A stretch of 64,000 nt of DNA from Halomonas elongata DSM 2581 (lineage in GTDB: Bacteria; Pseudomonadota; Gammaproteobacteria; Pseudomonadales; Halomonadaceae): assembly GCF_000196875.2 (NCBI RefSeq), contig NC_014532.2:1364001-1428000 (forward strand), written 5' to 3'. The position numbers and the translations under genes were made by a program. Positions 58,996 through 64,000 of the stretch are shown one piece after another. Positions within the stretch are counted from its first letter, which is position 1. The number at the start of each line of letters is the position of its first letter. The notes beneath the pieces were generated by a model. That model worked only from the letters and a program-made list of their open reading frames with translations, ran no database searches and was not told the DNA's origin.

Positions 58996-60513
58996 ATGTG
59001 CGGGATCGTGGGCCTGATGGCCAAGCAGGCGGTGAACCAGGGGATCTATGATGCCCTGACGGTACTGCAGCACCGCGGCCAGGATGCCGCCGGCATGATG
59101 ACCTGGAACGACGGACGCTTCCTGCTGCGCAAGAGCAACGGTCTGGTCCGGGATGTCTTCCATACTCGCCACATGGCACGCCTCAAGGGCAATCTGGGCA
59201 TCGGCCATGTTCGTTATCCCACCGCCGGTTCCTCCAGCGAGGCGGAATCCCAGCCCTTCTATGTCAATTCGCCCTTTGGCATCACCCTGGCCCACAACGG
59301 CAATCTGACCAATTCCGACCAGCTCAAGAAGGAGCTGTTCTCCTCCGACCTGCGTCACATCAATACCAGTTCCGACTCCGAGGTGCTGCTCAATGTCTTC
59401 GCCCATGAACTGGGCAAGCAGGGGCTGCATCTGGCTCCGGGCGATATCTTCGATGCCGTACGGCGGGTGCATCGCCGCTGTCGGGGCGGCTACGCTGCCG
59501 TGGCGATCATCAATGGCGTCGGCATGGTGGCCTTCCGCGATCCCAACGGTATTCGTCCGGTGGTCTTCGGGACCCGCGACGAGGGCGAAGGCCAGGAAGT
59601 GATGATCGCTTCCGAGTCGGTGGCACTGGATGTCGGCGGATTCGAGCTGCATCGCGACCTGGCCCCCGGCGAGGCCTTGTTCGTCGATATGGAGGGCAAC
59701 ATCCATACCCAGAGTTGCGCGGATCAGCCGCGACTTGCGCCGTGCATCTTCGAGCATGTCTATCTGGCGCGTCCCGATACCCTGCTCGACGGCGCCTATG
59801 TCTATGGCACGCGCATGCAGATGGGACGCAAGCTGGGGGATCGCATCCAGAGTGAATGGCCGGATCACGACATTGATGTGGTGATCCCCATTCCCGATAC
59901 CTCGCGGACCTCGGCGCTGGAGCTGGCCCAGCACCTTGGCGTGACCTTCCGCGAAGGCTTCATGAAGAATCGCTACATCGGCCGGACCTTTATCATGCCC
60001 GGCCAGACCCAGCGCAAGAAGTCGGTACGCCAGAAGCTCAACGCCATCGATATCGAATTCAAGGGCAAGAACGTGCTGCTGGTGGATGACTCCATCGTGC
60101 GGGGCACGACATGCCGCCAGATCATTCAGATGGCCCGGGAAGCCGGTGCCCGCAAGGTCTATTTCGCCTCGGCGGCACCGCCGGTCCGTTACCCCAATGT
60201 CTATGGCATCGACATGCCGGCGGCCAGCGAACTGATCGCCCACGGTCGCAGCGAGGCCGAGGTCGGCGAACTGATCGGCGCGGACCGCATGGTCTATCAG
60301 AATCTGGAGGACCTGAAGGCGGCGTGTCGTGAAGTGAACCCTGCTCTGGATGAGTTCGACTGCTCGGTCTTCGACGGTCGCTACATCACCGGCGATATCG
60401 ACGAGGCTTACCTGGCCGAACTCGAGGCGATGCGCAACGACGAGGCCAAGCTGGCGAGTGCGGGTGATCATGCGCTGGTCGGCATGCATAATCAGGAAGA
60501 CGACATCGACTGA
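58996..60513 (+). CDS. purF: Amidophosphoribosyltransferase PurF
   Basis: First step of purine synthesis: PRPP plus glutamine to phosphoribosylamine. 505 residues. The N-terminal nucleophile Cys is residue 2 (MCGIVGLM), and the PRPP motif is [20 protein letters not shown]. No PurR box is evident in the 59-bp space after cvpA. Confidence 0.97.
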   Translation: MCGIVGLMAKQAVNQGIYDALTVLQHRGQDAAGMMTWNDGRFLLRKSNGLVRDVFHTRHMARLKGNLGIGHVRYPTAGSSSEAESQPFYVNSPFGITLAHNGNLTNSDQLKKELFSSDLRHINTSSDSEVLLNVFAHELGKQGLHLAPGDIFDAVRRVHRRCRGGYAAVAIINGVGMVAFRDPNGIRPVVFGTRDEGEGQEVMIASESVALDVGGFELHRDLAPGEALFVDMEGNIHTQSCADQPRLAPCIFEHVYLARPDTLLDGAYVYGTRMQMGRKLGDRIQSEWPDHDIDVVIPIPDTSRTSALELAQHLGVTFREGFMKNRYIGRTFIMPGQTQRKKSVRQKLNAIDIEFKGKNVLLVDDSIVRGTTCRQIIQMAREAGARKVYFASAAPPVRYPNVYGIDMPAASELIAHGRSEAEVGELIGADRMVYQNLEDLKAACREVNPALDEFDCSVFDGRYITGDIDEAYLAELEAMRNDEAKLASAGDHALVGMHNQEDDID

Positions 60514-60523
60514 GGGAAGCGCC

Positions 60524-61720
60524 ATGCACAATGACGACCAGTTCGGCGACGACTGGGGACTGTCCACTCTGGCGATCCGCGCCGGCCACCGCCGCACCGC
60601 CGAGCAGGAACACAGCGAGCCGATCTTTCCAACGTCCAGCTTCGTCTACGGCAGTGCCGCCGAGGCGGCACGCAAGTTCGGCGGCGAGGAACCGGGCAAT
60701 ATCTATTCCCGCTTCACCAATCCCACGGTGCATACCTTCGAGCGGCGCCTGGCCGCGCTGGAAGGGGGCGAGCGCTGCGTGGCCACGGCCTCGGGCATGT
60801 CGGCGATTCTGGCCACGGCCCTGGCGCTGCTTTCCGCCGGCGACGAGATCGTGGCGTCCCGTTCGCTGTTCGGTTCCACGGTCAGCCTGTTCGACAAGTA
60901 TCTGGGCAAGCTGGGCATCACCACCCGCTATGTCGAGCTCTCGAATCTCGAGGAGTGGGAAGCGGCGCTGACGCCGGCCACCAAGCTGTTGTTCGCCGAG
61001 ACGCCTTCCAATCCCTTGTCCGAGGTGGTCGATATTGCGGCCTTGTCCGGGATCGCCAAGCGTCACGGTGCCTGGCTGGCCATCGACAACTGCTTTTTGA
61101 CACCGGCGCTGCAGAAGCCGCTGGCGCTGGGTGCGGACCTGGTGATCCACTCCGCCACCAAGTATCTGGACGGGCAGGGCAGGGCCGTCGGTGGTGCCGT
61201 GGTCGGTCCCGACAAGGCGCTCGAGGAGGTCTTCGGCGTGGTGCGCACCTGTGGCCCGTGTCTGAGTCCCTTCAATGCCTGGATCTTCACCAAGGGACTC
61301 GAGACGCTCGATCTGCGCATGCGGGCACACTGTGCCAGCGCCCAGGCGCTGGCCGAGTGGCTGGATGCGCATCCGGCGGTCGAGCGGGTCCATTACAGCG
61401 GCCTGAAGCACCACGCGCAGCACGAACTGGCCAGCCGCCAGCAGTCGGCGTTCGGCGCCGTGCTGGGCTTCGAGGTCAAGGGTGGGCGCGAGGGCGCCTG
61501 GTCGGTGATCGACGCCACTCGACTGTTGTCGATCACCGGCAATCTGGGTGATGCCAAGAGCACCATCACGCACCCCGGTACCACCACGCATGGACGCCTC
61601 TCGGAAGAGCAGAAGGCCTCGGCCGGCATCAGTGAAGGCCTGATTCGTGTGTCGGTCGGCCTCGAGGATCTGAACGATATTCGGGCGGATCTGGCCCGAG
61701 GGCTGGATGCCTTGGCCTGA
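60524..61720 (+). CDS. metZ: O-succinylhomoserine sulfhydrylase MetZ
   Basis: PLP enzyme of the Cys/Met metabolism family that makes homocysteine from O-succinylhomoserine and sulfide. 398 residues. The PLP-Lys motif is DLVIHSATKYLDGQGRAVGG, with IYSRFTNPTVHTFERRLAAL at the substrate-binding region and ITHPGTTTHGRLS at the C-terminal part. ATG 60524, 10 bp after purF. The neighbour purF-metZ order is that of Pseudomonas. A foldback element begins at the base after its stop. Confidence 0.95.
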   Translation: MHNDDQFGDDWGLSTLAIRAGHRRTAEQEHSEPIFPTSSFVYGSAAEAARKFGGEEPGNIYSRFTNPTVHTFERRLAALEGGERCVATASGMSAILATALALLSAGDEIVASRSLFGSTVSLFDKYLGKLGITTRYVELSNLEEWEAALTPATKLLFAETPSNPLSEVVDIAALSGIAKRHGAWLAIDNCFLTPALQKPLALGADLVIHSATKYLDGQGRAVGGAVVGPDKALEEVFGVVRTCGPCLSPFNAWIFTKGLETLDLRMRAHCASAQALAEWLDAHPAVERVHYSGLKHHAQHELASRQQSAFGAVLGFEVKGGREGAWSVIDATRLLSITGNLGDAKSTITHPGTTTHGRLSEEQKASAGISEGLIRVSVGLEDLNDIRADLARGLDALA

Positions 61721-61911
61721 GAGGGCGTTTACAAATTACTGCGCTCGCCCATACGGCGTTGAAATTCGGCTCAAAGTGCTCATTTAGTTCGGCTAAACTC
61801 CGCATTTTTGCCGAATTTCGCCTTATGACTCACATGGATGTGGGAAATGCGTTGGCCCGTCGGGAACGGGCCTAGCCCTGGCCATCGCTCGTGACTTTTG
61901 TAAGCACCCTC
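61721..61911. repeat. 191-bp foldback element with terminal inverted repeats
   Basis: The left end GAGGGCGTTTACAAATTACT and the right end GACTTTTGTAAGCACCCTC are imperfect inverted copies. Inside, GAAATTCGGC (61761-61770) pairs with GCCGAATTTC (61810-61819), and TTTAG-TTCGG-CTAAA forms the tip. A second stem GGCCCGT / ACGGGCC lies near 61854-61872. It has no coding capacity. I recall similar GCTCATTTAG..CTAAACTCCGC sequences between genes of many Proteobacteria. It fills most of the 301-bp gap to the next gene; the rest shows nothing clear. Confidence 0.7.
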
Positions 61912-62021
61912 TGGAGTGTCGAACGGTTTTTCCGAATGAAGCGTTCGGCAATTTTCAGCGGACCGGGTGGATGGCGCACCGTATAGTGGCGGCCATGTCA
62001 TGACGTTCGGGAAGGTTGCGC

Positions 62022-62576
62022 ATGTGGGGTAACTCGCGTTTCGGATGGGGGCTTGTCAGCATCCTGCTGCACTGGCTCAGCGCGCTGGCCATCGTCGGCC
62101 TTTTCGTGCTGGGCTGGTGGATGACGGGACTGGACTATTACGACAGCTGGTACAACCTGGCCCCCTGGTGGCATCGCAGCGTGGGCATGCTGTTGCTGTT
62201 CGCGACTCTGGGCCGGCTGGTATGGCGTTTCGTGCAACCCACGCCGGTCGCCCGGGGGCATCGGCTGGAGCGCCTGGCCGCGCATGCCGGCCACATCCTG
62301 TTGTATTGCCTCATGCTGCTGGTACTGGTGAGCGGCTACCTGATTTCCACTGCCGAGGGCTCGGGCGTCGATGTCTTCGGCTGGTTCAAGGTGCCGGCGC
62401 TGGTCAGCGGGTTGCCCGATCAGGCGACCCTGGCGGGAACGATCCACTGGTATGCCGCCTGGGCGTTGATCGTGCTGGCGGCGGGCCATGCCCTGGCCGC
62501 TTTCAAGCACCATCTGATCGATCGTCACGATGTTCTCGTGCGCATGCTGTTGCCGCGCTACACTCGCCGTCACTGA
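62022..62576 (+). CDS. Cytochrome b561 family protein
   Basis: A 184-residue inner-membrane diheme protein with four helices. Likely heme His residues are in SILLHWLSALAIVG, WWHRSVGMLLL, AAHAGHILLYCLMLL and GTIHWYAAWALIVLAAGHAL. It may transfer electrons between quinol and periplasmic partners. ATG 62022 follows GGGAAGG; TTG 62016 is also in frame. A YceI-family gene lies 24 bp downstream, a common pairing. Confidence 0.92.
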   Translation: MWGNSRFGWGLVSILLHWLSALAIVGLFVLGWWMTGLDYYDSWYNLAPWWHRSVGMLLLFATLGRLVWRFVQPTPVARGHRLERLAAHAGHILLYCLMLLVLVSGYLISTAEGSGVDVFGWFKVPALVSGLPDQATLAGTIHWYAAWALIVLAAGHALAAFKHHLIDRHDVLVRMLLPRYTRRH

Positions 62577-62600
62577 AGATTGAAAATGGAGAGCGACACG

Positions 62601-63185
62601 ATGTACAAGAAGACCGCACTGACTGCCGCCCTGGCTGCTGCCGCACTGGTGCCCCTGTCCCAGGCTCAGGCCGCCAATTACGTCATCGACACCGAGGGCC
62701 AGCATGCCTTCGTCCAGTTCAAGATCAGCCACCTTGGCTTTTCCTACATCCTCGGTTCCTTCGAGGAGTTCACCGGGGGCTTCAGCTATGACCCGGAGAA
62801 CCCCGATGCGTCCTCGGCGAGCGTCGAGGTGGATGTCAGCAGCCTGACCACCAACCACGCCGAACGCGACAAGCACATCAAGAGCGATGACTTCCTCGAT
62901 GCGAGCGAGTATCCCACGGCCACCTTCACATCCACCGGTTTCGAGTCCACCGGCGAGAACGAGGGCGTGCTGACCGGGGACTTGACCCTGCACGGCGAAA
63001 CCAACGAGATCGAGATGCCGGTTACCCTGCTCGGCGAGGGTGAGGACCCCTGGGGCAACTATCGTGCCGGCTTCGAGGGCAGCACTACCCTGACGCTTGC
63101 CGATTATGGCATCGACATGTCGAGCTTCCCCGAGCCGATGCACGAACTCGAGCTCTACGTGACCTTCGAGGGCATTCGCCAGTGA
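62601..63185 (+). CDS. yceI: YceI family periplasmic protein
   Basis: Secreted lipocalin-like protein of 194 residues that binds polyisoprenoid such as octaprenol-type lipid in characterised homologues. The signal peptide ends QAQA-ANY. Family blocks are YVIDTEGQHAFVQFKISHLG, NHAERDKHIKSDDFLDASEY and LTGDLTLHGETNEIEMPVTL. ATG 62601 is chosen to begin the signal; a start at 62580 would add seven residues. It likely works with the upstream cytochrome b561. Confidence 0.94.
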   Translation: MYKKTALTAALAAAALVPLSQAQAANYVIDTEGQHAFVQFKISHLGFSYILGSFEEFTGGFSYDPENPDASSASVEVDVSSLTTNHAERDKHIKSDDFLDASEYPTATFTSTGFESTGENEGVLTGDLTLHGETNEIEMPVTLLGEGEDPWGNYRAGFEGSTTLTLADYGIDMSSFPEPMHELELYVTFEGIRQ

Positions 63186-63250
63186 CGTGATTGCCATCGA
63201 TGCCGAGGCGAAGAAGGGACGCCTGGGGATCGATAAGGCGTTGCAGTGAA

Positions 63251-63280
63251 CGACACCCCCGGCATTCGCCGGGGGTGTCG
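63251..63280. terminator. Terminator after yceI
   Basis: Perfect 13-bp stem CGACACCCCCGGC / GCCGGGGGTGTCG with loop ATTC and CGTTTC on the plus side. It also faces the convergent dioxygenase gene. Confidence 0.85.
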
Positions 63281-63328
63281 CGTTTCAGGGGATGGCGGCG
63301 CGGGCCGCCATCCGGGTAGCGAGGTTCA

Positions 63329-64000
63329 TCACGCCTCGTTGAGTACGGCGTCGGGGAAATGGCGCCGCAGGATACGGTTCTGGAAGGGGTCCACGAACCG
63401 GCTGTTGATGATGATGATGAACCGTTCGAAGGGCCGGCCAGCATCCTGTTGCGTGATAGCGTCCACGCTGTGATAAAGCTGATCGTCGCGTAGATGCAGA
63501 ATGTCGCCCGGATCGAGCGTCACCTCGGCCACCGGTCGGGTACCGGCCTTGTCGACATAGAGATGGTTGCCGGCTCCGGTCACATTGCGGCGACTGACCA
63601 CCATGATGCTCAATGCCTTGCAGCCGTCGGCGTGGATGCCCTGTCCCTGGAGTGGATCGATCCGGCCTTCGCCCCTGACGCCGGTAATCTGCATCAGGAT
63701 CGGTTCGTTGGCCTGAATGTTCCAGAGCCTGGCCCAGGCGCGCACGAAGGCCTTGACGTCGGGACGCTGCTGGAATGCGTTGGTCAAGGGCGCATAGTAG
63801 CGCAGACGGTCGGCCATGCTCTCGGCGTCGTTGAAGGCGCCGCCTTGTGCCATGGGGCAATGTCCCATGTCCCGGACATCGCCGGTCTGGTCGAGAGCCA
63901 GCCATGACATGCGCTTCCAGCGTCGATCGACGTAGGGATCCCTCGGCAGATCCATAGTGAAGGCCTGCCAGGCGGCCAGGTCGAGACGATTCCGCAGATG
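63329..64000 (-). CDS. 2OG-Fe(II) dioxygenase family protein (N-terminus outside window)
   Basis: The frame is open to the right edge, and the residues before the internal Met at 63955 (RLDLAAWQAFT) read as coding, so the start lies beyond base 64000. The visible part has the iron-binding HxD in GQGIHADGCKALSIMVVSRR and the distal His in DDQLYHSVDAI, with an Arg in ERFIIIINSRF. This matches the 2OG-Fe_dioxy family that includes amino-acid hydroxylases. Substrate unknown. Another start at ATG 63955 is possible but less likely. Confidence 0.8.
   Translation of the reverse strand, partial: HLRNRLDLAAWQAFTMDLPRDPYVDRRWKRMSWLALDQTGDVRDMGHCPMAQGGAFNDAESMADRLRYYAPLTNAFQQRPDVKAFVRAWARLWNIQANEPILMQITGVRGEGRIDPLQGQGIHADGCKALSIMVVSRRNVTGAGNHLYVDKAGTRPVAEVTLDPGDILHLRDDQLYHSVDAITQQDAGRPFERFIIIINSRFVDPFQNRILRRHFPDAVLNEA

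Noticed and set aside
61780-62001. A 73-codon minus-strand frame downstream of metZ
   Set aside because: It lies across the foldback element and lacks a ribosome-binding site and family motifs.

Overview
The window is a 64 kb piece of chromosomal backbone from a GC-rich gammaproteobacterium. Gene order, strongly acidic proteins (for example the tails of AccD and the DedD-like protein), a complete Na+-translocating NADH:quinone reductase and several Pseudomonas-like neighbourhoods point to a halophilic member of the Halomonadaceae (Halomonas or a close relative). That assignment is inference from gene order and composition. I saw no rRNA, tRNA, CRISPR array, insertion sequence or prophage.

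Left part (1-13.3 kb): two tandem membrane proteins with degenerate GGDEF-like tails face away from a cell-wall and cofactor cluster: proA-nadD-rsfS-rlmH-mrdA-rodA-mltB-rlpA-dacA-ybeD-lipB, then convergent lipA. These genes make NAD and proline precursors, silence and methylate ribosomes, build and trim rod-shape peptidoglycan, and lipoylate enzymes. Next (13.4-17.8 kb) comes an accessory-looking island: a LysR regulator, a shortened biotin-carboxylase-like protein that has lost its ATP-grasp lid, and a DUF3141 protein resembling polyhydroxyalkanoate synthase. topA and a small partner follow. Then come two L,D-transpeptidases around an Lpp-type lipoprotein with a structured 5' leader, mfd, and a GAPDH with an N-terminal extension behind a HexR-like site.

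Middle (29-46.4 kb): nqrABCDEF and nqrM (apbE is not present here), a DUF488/PA2778/PA2779 set, and the holA-lptE-leuS block on the minus strand. After these lie ybeL, an unassigned multipass membrane protein and a porin with a possible Pho box.

Right part (46.4-64 kb): a LysR regulator divergent from leuCD, then leuB, asd, truA, trpF, trpB, trpA, accD, folC, a SPOR protein, cvpA, purF and metZ. This is the Pseudomonas-type amino-acid and purine cluster, with trpBA inserted and fimV missing between asd and truA. A foldback repeat, cytochrome b561, yceI and a partial 2OG-Fe dioxygenase end the window.

The most interesting signals are these. (1) Two copies of one structured RNA element, with compensatory base changes between them, lie in the leaders of leuC and leuB. 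Each has two hairpins with GGA loops, like the TwoAYGGAY motif or CsrA sites. (2) The lidless biotin-carboxylase-like pseudoenzyme sits beside the PHA-synthase-like gene. (3) A 191-bp foldback element with terminal inverted repeats follows metZ. (4) A terminator-like hairpin is embedded in the start of the PA2778 coding region.
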